A stretch of DNA of 10,185 nucleotides from Sphingomonas sp. (GCA_003248865.1 QFPK01000041.1:1-10185), one strand, 5' to 3'; positions 1-5,718 are shown, counted from the stretch's first letter. Translations and numbers: made by a program. Notes: a model not told the origin generated them from the sequence alone.

Positions 1-81
1 CTGGGGCTTCATCTTCGTTCCTTCGTCACTACGACGAAGCCCCAACACTCCTTAATTCACAACCTCAAATCTGTGCCATAG
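1..81 (-). mobile_element. Probable edge of an insertion element carrying the start of a minus-strand transposase
   Basis: This stretch is clearly different from the phage DNA that follows: 39 of its first 80 bases are G or C, while the rest is GC-rich. It also does not continue the terminase reading frame, because a TAG at 79-81 closes it. Read on the minus strand it looks like a gene start. An ATG lies at 12-10 and opens codons for Met-Lys-Pro-Gln, which run off the window. A GAAGGA Shine-Dalgarno lies at 24-19, six bases upstream. The outer end near 71-81 reads inward as CTATGGCACAG, the kind of terminus an insertion sequence may have. The element family cannot be named from four codons. 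The opposite end lies outside the window, so terminal repeats and a target duplication cannot be checked. The alternative is a deletion junction or a host sequence boundary. Confidence 0.4.
3..43. repeat. Two overlapping, mutually exclusive hairpins
   Basis: The outer inverted repeat pairs GGGGCTTC at 3-10 with GAAGCCCC at 36-43. The inner one pairs CTTCGTC at 21-27 with GACGAAG at 33-39 around a five-base loop. The two share bases 36-39, so they compete. On a minus-strand transcript the outer helix would cover the first codons next to the ATG at 12-10. The inner helix would take up part of the Shine-Dalgarno region. This could limit translation of the supposed transposase. Read on the plus strand it could act as a terminator, but no T-run follows. 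Confidence 0.5.
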
Positions 82-696
82 GTGCTGACGGGGAACAGCC
101 GCGATGTGGCCCGTCGCCGCGACGGCCAGATCATCTGGGGGTTCGAGCTGGTGGGCGACGTGCTGGTGCTGCGCGACCGGTTCGAGGAAGTCGGCAAGAC
201 CTTTGCCGAGCAGGACGCCTTCTTTGACCGGCTGTTCATGGAGCGGCGCGTGCTGCTCGCGGGCCTCGACCAGACCGGCATGGGCGAAAAGGTGGTGGAG
301 GACGCGAAGGCGCTTCACGGCGACTATCGGGTTCAGGGCTTCCAGCTGACCGGGCCGACGCGACTGGATCTGGGCCTTTCGCTCGCCCAGCGCTTCGAAC
401 GCATGCGGATCCGCCTGCCGTTCGATCGCCGGATTCGCGCCGACATGATGGCCATCAAGAAGAAGGCCGTCGGCGATTCCATCCGCCTGGTGAACGACGA
501 TACCGTGCACGCCGACATGTTCTGGGCGGGCGGCATCGCAAGCCGACTGGCGGACTTCCCGCCGATGGAATTCGGATACCGCGCGGTCGGCACGGGGCAC
601 GGCATGGCCGCCTCCGGCCGGCGCGATTTCAACAAGCCAGATCACAGCAGCGACCGGCGCAACAGCGGCGGCCGTGGCTGGCTGCGCCGCCACTGA
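82..696 (+). pseudogene. Mu gp28-like terminase large subunit, C-terminal nuclease part only (5' truncated)
   Basis: The intact family protein is the packaging motor that translocates DNA into the prohead and cuts it. It is usually about 500 or more residues, with an N-terminal Walker-type ATPase and a C-terminal RNase H-like nuclease. Only 204 residues remain here, and they match the nuclease part. Numbering from the GTG at 82, a first acidic motif DVARRRD lies at residues 8-14, a second at D63 (LDQTGMG), and an H-A-D motif ends at D145. The likely metal-binding acidic residues therefore survive. The ATPase half is absent. The in-frame TAG at 79-81 and the composition change upstream suggest interruption by an inserted element. 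The GTG at 82 has no convincing ribosome site and is probably fortuitous. The stop lies eight bases before the portal ATG. The family assignment is fairly secure; the cause of truncation is inferred. Confidence 0.75.
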
Positions 697-704
697 GGGA
701 CACC

Positions 705-2411
705 ATGGCCACCATCATCGATCGCGCGAAAAACTGGTTCGAGAACTTCTGGAGCAAGCCGGACCCGGGCCTCCTGAAGAAGGAAATCTCGGCGGCCGAC
801 GGCGCGTTCGGCCGCTCGATCGATTCCTCTTACCCCAGCGTCGGCCTTTCGCCCGAAGGGCTGGCGCAGATCCTGCGATCCTCCTCAACCGGCAACGCCG
901 AGCGGCTGCTCGACCTGGCCGAGGATATGGAGGAGCGGGATCCGCACTATCTTTCGATTATGGGCACGCGGAAGCGGCAGGTTAGCCAGCTGCCCATCAC
1001 GATCGAGGCCGCGAGCGACGACAGCCAGGACCAGCGCGTGGGCGACTTCATCCGCGAGTGGACCACGCGCGATGTGATCGAGACCGAGTTGTTCGACGTG
1101 CTGGATGGCACCGGCAAGGGCTATTCGGGATCGGAGCTGGTGTGGAACCAGGACGCGAAGCTCTGGTTTCCTGAAGCCATCAAGTGGCGCAATCCGCGCT
1201 GGTTCACCTTCGATCAGCAGACCGGCGAAATCCCGATGCTGCTGGGCGGCTATGAGGGCGCTGGGGAGCGGGATCTGCGCGGTGTCCCGCTGCCGCCGGC
1301 CAAGTTCCTGTTTCACCTGCACCCGGCGAAGTCGGGGCTGCCGATCCGGGGCGGCCTCGGCCGGGCGCTGGCCTGGACTTACCTGTTCAAGAACTATGTC
1401 ATCAAGGATTGGGTGAGCTTCGTCGAGCTGTATGGCCGTCCGCTCCGGATCGGGAAGTACCCGGCAGGCTCGACAGAAAAGCAGATCGACACGCTGATGG
1501 ATGCGGTGCTGGGCATCGGCCACGACTTCGCGGCCGTGATCCCGCAGTCCATGCTGATCGAGATCATCGAATCCAAGGGCGCGACCGGCGCGGCTGTCTA
1601 TCGGGAGCTGGCCGAATATCTGGACCAGCAGATGTCGAAGGCCGTGCTGGGCCAGACCGCAACGACCGACAGCGTGACGGGTGGGCTGGGCTCCGGAAAG
1701 GAGCATGGGGAGGTTCGCGCCGATATCGAACGGGCGGACGCCAAACTGGCGGCGGCTTCCCTGCGGCGCGATGTGATCGCGCCGATGGTCCGGCTCAACT
1801 TCGGCGAAGGCGTGGCCGTGCCGAAAGTCCGCATCGGCCGCGAGGAGGATTGGGATCCGGACAAGATGATGCCGGCCATCAAGACGTTCGTGGAGATGGG
1901 CGGCAGGGTGGAGGAATCGGTGGTGCGGGACAGGCTGGGCTTGCCCGATCCGCCGGAAGATCCCGACGTGAAACTGCTGGGGAAGCCGGCGGCTGAGCCC
2001 GACCCCGAAAAAACGCCCGCCAGCGCACGAAAGGGCGGTTCAGGGCCGGAGAAGCCTGAAACGGCCGCGACCCAGTTCTTATGGGGTTCTTATCGCCCTT
2101 ATTCGCATGGTTCGGGCGGAGGGGCTCTGGCCGATGTGGTGGCGGCTGCCGTTGCCGAGCGGGTGGCCGAAAGGCTTGGGTCCGACCCCGAGGCGGAGAT
2201 TGCCTCTTACCTGACGGACGACTGGAATGAAATCCTCTCGCCCATGGTCGATCCGCTCGTCGCCGCGATGCAGCGCGCAACCAGCTACGAGGAGGCGATC
2301 GGCGCGCTGACGGCGAGCCTGGACGCGATGGATACGGGGCCGCTGCAGGATGCGGTGGCACGCGGCAGCCTGGTCGCGCGCGGAAAAGCGCTCGAGGAGG
2401 GCGGGCAGTGA
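705..2411 (+). CDS. Mu gp29-like portal protein (DUF935)
   Basis: The portal is the dodecameric ring at one capsid vertex. DNA enters and leaves through it, and it docks the terminase and later the tail. The 568-residue length fits, being slightly longer than Mu gp29. Recognisable DUF935 blocks are an N-terminal region with a paired-acid helix (about 65-85), then VELYGRPLRIGKYPAG (about 240-255), AVIPQSMLIEIIES (about 277-290), and a VLGQTATT block with GSGKEHGEV (about 313-333), followed by a helical DIERADAKLAA segment. After about residue 425 the protein becomes a Pro/Ala/Gly-rich linker and then a helical tail that is less typical. GAGGGA sits just upstream of the ATG and supports this start. 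It follows the terminase remnant by eight bases and its stop overlaps a GTG of the next ORF. Confidence 0.9.
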   Translation: MATIIDRAKNWFENFWSKPDPGLLKKEISAADGAFGRSIDSSYPSVGLSPEGLAQILRSSSTGNAERLLDLAEDMEERDPHYLSIMGTRKRQVSQLPITIEAASDDSQDQRVGDFIREWTTRDVIETELFDVLDGTGKGYSGSELVWNQDAKLWFPEAIKWRNPRWFTFDQQTGEIPMLLGGYEGAGERDLRGVPLPPAKFLFHLHPAKSGLPIRGGLGRALAWTYLFKNYVIKDWVSFVELYGRPLRIGKYPAGSTEKQIDTLMDAVLGIGHDFAAVIPQSMLIEIIESKGATGAAVYRELAEYLDQQMSKAVLGQTATTDSVTGGLGSGKEHGEVRADIERADAKLAAASLRRDVIAPMVRLNFGEGVAVPKVRIGREEDWDPDKMMPAIKTFVEMGGRVEESVVRDRLGLPDPPEDPDVKLLGKPAAEPDPEKTPASARKGGSGPEKPETAATQFLWGSYRPYSHGSGGGALADVVAAAVAERVAERLGSDPEAEIASYLTDDWNEILSPMVDPLVAAMQRATSYEEAIGALTASLDAMDTGPLQDAVARGSLVARGKALEEGGQ

Positions 2412-2692
2412 TCCGGATGGGCAAGAGCCTGATCGGCCACACCTGGGCGATCGCGGCGGCGGCTGTGCAGCAAGCCGCTGCGATATCCTCGGCGTGGTCG
2501 CCCGCATCGATCGGCCCTCTACAGCGGCAGATCGTCCGGGGCGATCTGCTGCCCTACCAGCAGCAGTTTCTTCGCAGGTGGCGGCGCCGGCAGTCGCCGT
2601 GGTTCCATCGACCGCTGAGGGGCACCCGCAAATCCAGCCTCCGCGCCCGGCGGCGCAAGCGGCGGATGCGGCGCGCCAGGTCTCGGCGATGA
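2408..2692 (+). CDS. Small ORF of unknown function, Arg-rich C-terminus
   Basis: No family is recognised. The 94-residue ORF opens with GTG in a four-base GTGA overlap with the portal stop. An excellent GAGGAGG ribosome site lies about seven bases upstream, and the ORF ends in an ATGA overlap with the next gene. The first 50 residues look protein-like: a short Ala-rich helix, then IGPLQRQIVRGDLLPYQQQ. The last 40 are extremely Arg-rich. Over that part another frame (mod-3 frame of 2689, roughly 2568-2688) reads as a Pro/Ala-rich linker leading straight into the 2689 gene, and Arg-rich stretches are a typical shadow of such linkers. The real product could therefore be the N-terminal part here joined by a -1 shift to the 2689 frame, through a programmed shift, mutation or sequencing error. 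The start is better supported than the end. Confidence 0.45.
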   Translation: MIRMGKSLIGHTWAIAAAAVQQAAAISSAWSPASIGPLQRQIVRGDLLPYQQQFLRRWRRRQSPWFHRPLRGTRKSSLRARRRKRRMRRARSRR

Positions 2693-2862
2693 CGCACCGC
2701 TGGCGGTGGCGGGCGAAGCTGCCCGATCGGCACGGCCAGGGCTGCCGGGTGCTGGCGCGCGGCAAGATGAATTCGATCCTGGTGGAGTTCGCCGACGGGC
2801 ACCGGGTGGTCACCAGTCGGCATGCAATCCGGCGTTTGCCGCGAATTCCGGACGCGGCGTGA
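2689..2862 (+). CDS. Small conserved-looking basic phage protein (57 aa), function unknown
   Basis: The 57-residue product starts MTHRWRWRAKLPDRHGQ and contains a compact beta-like core, CRVLARG-x-MNSILVEFADG-x-RVVTSRHAIRR. It resembles small hypothetical proteins I associate with alphaproteobacterial prophages, where the GQxCRVL and LVEFxDGxRVVTSR motifs recur. The alternation of hydrophobic strands and turns suggests a small SH3-like barrel. The ATG lies in an ATGA overlap with the upstream ORF, but the ribosome site in front is weak, so coupled translation is likely. The same frame is open upstream to about 2350 with a Pro/Ala-rich reading, so the true protein may be longer. The ORF reaches its stop at the GAGGAGG ribosome site of the next gene. 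Confidence 0.65.
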   Translation: MTHRWRWRAKLPDRHGQGCRVLARGKMNSILVEFADGHRVVTSRHAIRRLPRIPDAA

Positions 2863-2872
2863 GGAGGGTGTG

Positions 2873-3172
2873 ATGTTTGGACGTTTCCGCAAGACCGTAT
2901 TGGCCCCACCGCCGTCGAGCGCGCCGCTGCCGCCGCTGCTGGTGCCGGAGGGATCGCCGCCGAAGGGGGTAGTGTCGGGCGTGACGCCGCCACCGCCGCT
3001 GGTGGTGAGAATCGAAATCGATTGGGCGGAGCCGACCGACGCGATGATTGATGGCGCCGTGGCGGCGATGGTGACGCACGAAGGCTTCCTGTCGGAGCTG
3101 TTCGATCAGAGCGAGCTGCGCGACATCGCCCGCGTCGTGCTGGCCGGCGCGGTGGAGGCGGCCCGTGGCTGA
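2873..3172 (+). CDS. Hypothetical phage protein, Pro-rich N-terminus and helical C-terminus (99 aa)
   Basis: No family is recognised. The start is well supported: GAGGAGG at 2861-2867 sits five bases before the ATG. Residues 1-8 (MFGRFRKT) are basic. Residues 10-43 form a flexible Pro-rich stretch with several PPP and PPL repeats. Residues 44-52 read VVRIEIDWA, a likely beta strand. The rest (about 55-99) is acidic and helical, with FLSELFDQSELRDIARVVLAGAV. The layout, a disordered arm ahead of a small helical module, suggests a protein-interaction role, but this is inference. Its stop lies eight bases inside the next gene, which indicates co-translation. Confidence 0.7.
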   Translation: MFGRFRKTVLAPPPSSAPLPPLLVPEGSPPKGVVSGVTPPPPLVVRIEIDWAEPTDAMIDGAVAAMVTHEGFLSELFDQSELRDIARVVLAGAVEAARG

Positions 3173-3398
3173 GCGCTTCACCACCTATGTGGGCACCTAT
3201 CGCTTCGAGGGCCAGGAGTGGTCGATCCGGCTGCAGGCGCGGACCTATGCCGAAGCCCAGGAGCGGATGCGCGCAATGGGGCTCGGCCGGATCGATGGCG
3301 AGCTGGTGGCGGAAGCCCCGCTGATCGACTGGCGCATGCTGATCTTCCTGACCGTGACGTCGGTGCTGTTCGCGCTCGTCATGATGGCGGTGTCGTGA
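3165..3398 (+). CDS. Small single-pass (tail-anchored) membrane protein, unknown function
   Basis: The 77-residue product starts at GTG with GGAGG at 3154-3158, six bases upstream, and overlaps the previous gene by eight bases. Residues 1-55 are soluble, with a beta-like TTYVGTYRFEGQEWSIRLQA followed by a helix containing YAEAQERMRAMG. Residues about 58-76 (MLIFLTVTSVLFALVMMAV) form one hydrophobic transmembrane helix at the extreme C-terminus. The protein would sit in the inner membrane with its body in the cytoplasm if it is a simple tail-anchored protein. A membrane protein is not needed for capsid assembly, so it more likely acts on the host, for example in exclusion or envelope modulation. 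That function is inference only. Confidence 0.65.
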   Translation: MAERFTTYVGTYRFEGQEWSIRLQARTYAEAQERMRAMGLGRIDGELVAEAPLIDWRMLIFLTVTSVLFALVMMAVS

Positions 3399-3421
3399 TG
3401 AAGGGGCAGGCCAATGGCTGA
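3398..3421 (+). CDS. Possible leader-like mini-ORF (7 codons) overlapping the DUF5131 start
   Basis: An ATG shares one base with the preceding stop (TGATG) and opens a seven-residue frame, MKGQANG, which ends at 3421, eight bases inside the DUF5131 gene. It could carry ribosomes from the upstream stop to the DUF5131 ATG at 3414. It may equally be chance, because the sequence AAGGGGCAGG within it also serves as the ribosome site for 3414. Confidence 0.2.
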   Translation: MKGQANG

Positions 3422-4295
3422 CAACAGCGCCATCGAATGGACCGATGCCACCGTCAATTTCTGGTGGGGATGCACCAAGGTCGGCCCCGGCTGCGATCAT
3501 TGCTATGCTGAGGCCTGGTCGAAACGCACGGGTGAAAGCATCTGGGGCCTGGGAGCCCCGCGACGGAAGATCAAGAGCGCTGTCAGCACGCTTGCGCGCC
3601 TGAAGGCTGAAACGCGGGTCTTCCTCCAATCCATGTCGGACCTGTTCGACATCGAGGTGCCCATCGAATGGTTCGCAGAGGCATGGGCCGCAATTGCATC
3701 CCGGCCGGATCTGCGCGTCCAGATCGTCACCAAGCGCATCAGCGTCGTCGAGAAGCGCGTGTCAGTGATCGGCGGGACGTGGCCCGCCAATGCCGGTTTG
3801 ATCATCAGTGTCATCAATCAGGCAGAGGCGGATCGGGACATTCCGCGCCTGATCGCGTTGAAAGCGAAGCTGTGCATCACGTGGATCGGGTTGAGCATGG
3901 AGCCGCTGCTGGGCGGCGTTGTGCTGCGGCCCGAGTGGCTGGAACACTTGAACTGGGTGATCGTCGGGGGCGAATCCGGCCCCGACGCGCGGCCGATGCA
4001 CCCGGAGTGGGTTCGCAGCCTGCGCGATCAGTGCGCCGAAGCGGCGGTGCCATTCTTCTTCAAGCAGTGGGGCAATTGCCTGCCCGGCAGCATGGACGGC
4101 GAGGATGAGCGCGGAGGGCCGGCCTGGCAGCTGGATCCAGAGGTATTCGGGGACGACTACTATCCAGATGGCTTTGGCCGGGGCCGCGAGATTTCGGCCC
4201 ATGGGCAGGCCTTCATTCGCTTCGGCCGAAAGCCATCCTGCGCCCTGATAGACGGGAGCCAGCATCGCGAATGGCCCCGATCGCAACCGACCTGA
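3414..4295 (+). CDS. DUF5131 / phage Gp37-Gp68 family three-cysteine protein
   Basis: This 293-residue protein matches the phage Gp37/Gp68 family (DUF5131). Its hallmark is the N-terminal cysteine motif at C20, C27 and C30 (GCTKVGPGCDHCYAE), a CX6CX2C arrangement that resembles an iron-sulphur or radical-SAM-like cluster site. Further family blocks are VFLQSMSDLFD (about 67-77), the VTKR motif near 105, WIGLSMEPLLGG (about 161-172), and the C-terminal WVIVGGESGPDARPMHPEWVRSL with FFFKQWG near 220. The biochemical activity of the family is not established to my knowledge. In some genomes such proteins neighbour a TcmP partner, and none is visible here. A GGCAGG-type site precedes the ATG. It is the largest gene of the accessory cluster and its length looks complete. 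Family assignment is strong; function is open. Confidence 0.9.
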   Translation: MADNSAIEWTDATVNFWWGCTKVGPGCDHCYAEAWSKRTGESIWGLGAPRRKIKSAVSTLARLKAETRVFLQSMSDLFDIEVPIEWFAEAWAAIASRPDLRVQIVTKRISVVEKRVSVIGGTWPANAGLIISVINQAEADRDIPRLIALKAKLCITWIGLSMEPLLGGVVLRPEWLEHLNWVIVGGESGPDARPMHPEWVRSLRDQCAEAAVPFFFKQWGNCLPGSMDGEDERGGPAWQLDPEVFGDDYYPDGFGRGREISAHGQAFIRFGRKPSCALIDGSQHREWPRSQPT

Positions 4296-4306
4296 AGGAG
4301 AGAGTG

Positions 4307-4435
4307 ATGGACAATGACAGTTTCGAACAGGAGCTGCTGGCTCTGATCGATGAAGCGTTCGATGCCGGCGTCGACACCGATGTCGTCATATCCGCCCTCG
4401 AGCTGCGCCTGATGGCGCTGAAGGAAGTGCAATGA
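4307..4435 (+). CDS. Very small acidic helical phage protein (42 aa)
   Basis: The ATG at 4307 is preceded by AAGGAG with ideal spacing, and the stop overlaps the next ATG (ATGA at 4432-4435). The 42 residues are acidic and amphipathic: MDNDSFEQELLALIDEAFD, a short turn AGVDTD, then VVISALELRLMALKEVQ. This predicts two helices in a hairpin. The ELLALIDEA and ISALELRLMALKE patterns resemble short hypothetical proteins in alphaproteobacterial phages, although I cannot name a family. Strong ribosome site, tight coupling and coherent composition make it real in my view. The role is unknown; its size suggests a binding partner or inhibitor. Confidence 0.7.
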   Translation: MDNDSFEQELLALIDEAFDAGVDTDVVISALELRLMALKEVQ

Positions 4436-4668
4436 CCGAATTCCACCCCGCCCCGGCCGCGTTCACGGCCGAGCAGCTGCAGGCCGATCAGATCCTGCGC
4501 TACTTCCACTATTCTCACCTGCCGGCCTCGCTGCAGGGGGTTTCAAAGCCCTTCTGCGATCTGGCGCGGACGATGGTGGAGACGCTGCCCCGCAACGCTG
4601 AGCGTTCGGCCGCGCTACGCAAGCTGCTCGAGGCCAAGGACTGCGCTGTGCGGGCGAACGTGGCGTGA
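4432..4668 (+). CDS. Conserved small helical phage protein, possible Acb2/Tad1-hairpin relative
   Basis: The 78-residue product has a clear internal pattern: QILRYFHYSHLPASLQ at about 20-35, a helix with FCDLARTMVETLPRN, and a final helix ERSAALRKLLEAKDCAVRA. Small proteins with the YxHLPxxLQ, PFCDLA and LRKLLEAKDCAVRA motifs are widespread in phages and usually called hypothetical. The order (aromatic-His-Pro segment, helix ending in a Pro turn, then an ER-x-AL-x-LxEA helix ending in Ala) recalls the Acb2/Tad1 hairpin family. Those phage proteins sequester cyclic nucleotide signals of CBASS and Thoeris defence. I infer a possible distant relation; it is not established by the sequence alone. 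It starts in an ATGA overlap with the upstream gene and ends in a GTGA overlap with the next. Confidence 0.8.
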   Translation: MTEFHPAPAAFTAEQLQADQILRYFHYSHLPASLQGVSKPFCDLARTMVETLPRNAERSAALRKLLEAKDCAVRANVA

Positions 4669-4919
4669 GGTGCCACCCCTTCGCCGCAATAGCGCTTGGA
4701 GCGATCGGCCTTTCGGGCGCCCGCCTGGTCCGCGTTGATGAAGGTGACGCGGATGAGCAGTTGCCCCCTGAAGCGCCGGTTCCGGCAGCCGATCCGGAGC
4801 CGGTGCGGGAAAGCCGCCAGATGCGCCGAGCCCGGGAACGGGAGGCGGCCAAATGCCCAAGACGCTGGGATCTGCCACCCAATAGTGGCGGGCACCGCAG
4901 CTTCCGGAGGCGTGCGTGA
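4665..4919 (+). CDS. Hypothetical protein with acidic Pro-rich middle and basic C-terminus (84 aa)
   Basis: No family is recognised. The GTG start overlaps the previous stop in GTGA, and the ORF itself ends in another GTGA overlap, which argues for coupled translation; no strong ribosome site lies upstream. Residues 2-22 are moderately hydrophobic (HPFAAIALGAIGLSGARLV), perhaps a weak signal-like or structural helix. Residues 23-48 are acidic and Pro-rich with PEAPVPAADPEPV. Then comes the basic helix RQMRRAREREAAK, and the end is rich in Arg. Competing frames in this stretch are Arg/Cys-rich and look like shadows, so this frame is the best candidate. A GGAGG followed by an ATG at 4853 in another frame yields only ten codons and is disregarded. 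Confidence 0.55.
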   Translation: MRCHPFAAIALGAIGLSGARLVRVDEGDADEQLPPEAPVPAADPEPVRESRQMRRAREREAAKCPRRWDLPPNSGGHRSFRRRA

Positions 4920-5158
4920 AGGCCCGTCTGAAAGGTCACCGGCGGGGCCAACTGCAGCTTCTGCTCGATGCCGGAGCGCGGACTCTGGAAACGGCCGTCT
5001 CTGTGAGTTTCGGAGGAGGCTTCCGGCCGGTGACGCTCAGCGCCATGATTGGCGAGGGCCTGGTGAAGAACGCCTATCTTCCGTTCAAGGGTGATGCCCG
5101 CCGTCGCACAAGCCACTATTGGCTGACCCCCGCTGGTGAAGAGGCGTTGGCGGGGTGA
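4916..5158 (+). CDS. Small winged-helix-like protein
   Basis: The 80-residue product begins at GTG in a GTGA overlap, with GGAGG at 4906-4910 five bases upstream. The layout fits a small winged helix-turn-helix: a first helix around GQLQLLLDAGARTLE, a helix pair ending TLSAMIGEGLVKN, then a basic wing GDARRRTSHYW and the closing LTPAGEEAL. The pattern of 'x-EGLV-x ... Y-W-LTPAGEEAL' is the usual end of MarR/PadR-like DNA-binding domains. It is much shorter than full-length MarR or PadR regulators, so it would be little more than the DNA-binding core. It could be a late-gene or host-gene modulator, but no target is visible. Confidence is good that it is a gene and modest for the fold. Confidence 0.65.
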   Translation: MKARLKGHRRGQLQLLLDAGARTLETAVSVSFGGGFRPVTLSAMIGEGLVKNAYLPFKGDARRRTSHYWLTPAGEEALAG

Positions 5159-5382
5159 GGCCCTGCAAGATGCGCCTGCTGAGCTGGGCCGGGGAGCTTC
5201 CCCGCGTGGGGGATCGCCTGCAGAGCCAGGGCGGCACGCGCTATGACGTCATCGCGATCCGGGAAACCCGGCCGGGGTCGAAGAGCCGCGCAGTCGTGGA
5301 TCTGCTGAAGTTCGATCCCGGCGAAGCGCCGGCGATGGAGCCCGGCCAGCGCCTTTACCCGTTTCAATGGTGTGCCCGGTGA
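5155..5382 (+). CDS. Small beta-rich hypothetical phage protein (75 aa)
   Basis: The GTG at 5155 lies in a GTGA overlap with the upstream stop; an ATG at 5170 is an alternative start with a GAGG about nine bases before it. The sequence reads as a string of short beta strands: GDRLQSQGGTRYDVIAIRETRPGSK, then AVVDLLKFD, then a Pro-rich turn and LYPFQWCAR. The 'RVGDRL... G-TRYxV...RETRPGSKS' arrangement resembles small hypothetical proteins of tailed-phage genomes, although no named family is claimed. Its stop overlaps another GTG at 5379. No catalytic motif or membrane segment is seen. Confidence 0.65.
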   Translation: MRPCKMRLLSWAGELPRVGDRLQSQGGTRYDVIAIRETRPGSKSRAVVDLLKFDPGEAPAMEPGQRLYPFQWCAR

Positions 5383-5471
5383 GGTCGATCGCAGCTGGCG
5401 TCCAGCGGCGGAGCCCGTCGGACCTTGCGATGTTGGTTTTCATCGCCGAAGCCTCCGGCCCCACATGGTAG
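5379..5471 (+). CDS. Possible very small ORF (30 aa), unknown
   Basis: A GTG in a GTGA overlap with the upstream stop opens 30 codons (MRSIAAGVQRRSPSDLAMLVFIAEASGPTW). It continues the chain of four-base overlaps used by four preceding genes, which is the main argument for it. There is no strong ribosome site of its own, and its composition is unremarkable. The stop lies within the ribosome site (TAGGAG at 5469-5474) of the next gene. If it is not a gene, 5383-5481 is a short untranslated spacer. Confidence 0.3.
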   Translation: MRSIAAGVQRRSPSDLAMLVFIAEASGPTW

Positions 5472-5481
5472 GAGCAACTGA

Positions 5482-5718
5482 GTGAGCACGTTTATTCCTG
5501 TTGGTAGCAACCGAGTTGTAGCAGTCGGCCACATCGTCTCGATCCGGAAGACCTTGAACGGATCTGCGGAGATCAAACTGCCGAGCGGAGAGGTCGTCCA
5601 CGCTGCCGCCGGTCACTATGCTGAAGCAATTTTCAACTGGGCCCTGGGAGCGTCTGAGATCTTGTTCGGCTGGGACGATGATGCTCCACAGATTGGAACG
5701 ATGGAACTGGATGACTGA
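5482..5718 (+). CDS. Hypothetical phage protein (78 aa)
   Basis: The product starts at GTG with TAGGAG about eight bases upstream. The N-terminal half is beta-rich and could be a small barrel: STFIPVGSNRVVAVGHIVSIRK, then AEIKLPSGEVVHAA. It is followed by one helix (HYAEAIFNWALGA) and an acidic tail (GWDDDAPQIGTMELDD). Base composition is somewhat lower in GC than the neighbours, which may indicate more recent acquisition. It overlaps the next start by eight bases, so the two are probably co-translated. No family is recognised. Confidence 0.7.
   Translation: MSTFIPVGSNRVVAVGHIVSIRKTLNGSAEIKLPSGEVVHAAAGHYAEAIFNWALGASEILFGWDDDAPQIGTMELDD

Noticed and set aside
1..81. Intein or group II intron boundary in the terminase gene
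   Set aside because: No intein C-terminal motif precedes the nuclease part, the frame is closed by a stop at 79-81, and no domain V-like hairpin of group II introns is visible.
885..1706. Minus-strand ORF of 273 codons antisense to the portal gene
   Set aside because: It overlaps the conserved DUF935 region and lacks any recognisable motif or ribosome site.
2079..3629. Long minus-strand ORF of 516 codons
   Set aside because: It runs across the portal end and several + strand genes with good ribosome sites, is rich in Arg, Pro and Ser as expected from a GC-rich shadow frame, and shows no recognisable domain.
4853..4885. ATG with a good GGAGG site opening an alternative frame
   Set aside because: It runs for only ten codons before a TAG and lies within a better-supported ORF.
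4879..5122. Eleven-base inverted repeat CCAATAGTGGC (4879-4889) and GCCACTATTGG (5112-5122) flanking the winged-helix-like gene
   Set aside because: Both copies lie inside coding sequence, the arms are short and far apart, and there is no duplication or element between them beyond one ordinary gene. Chance is the simpler explanation.
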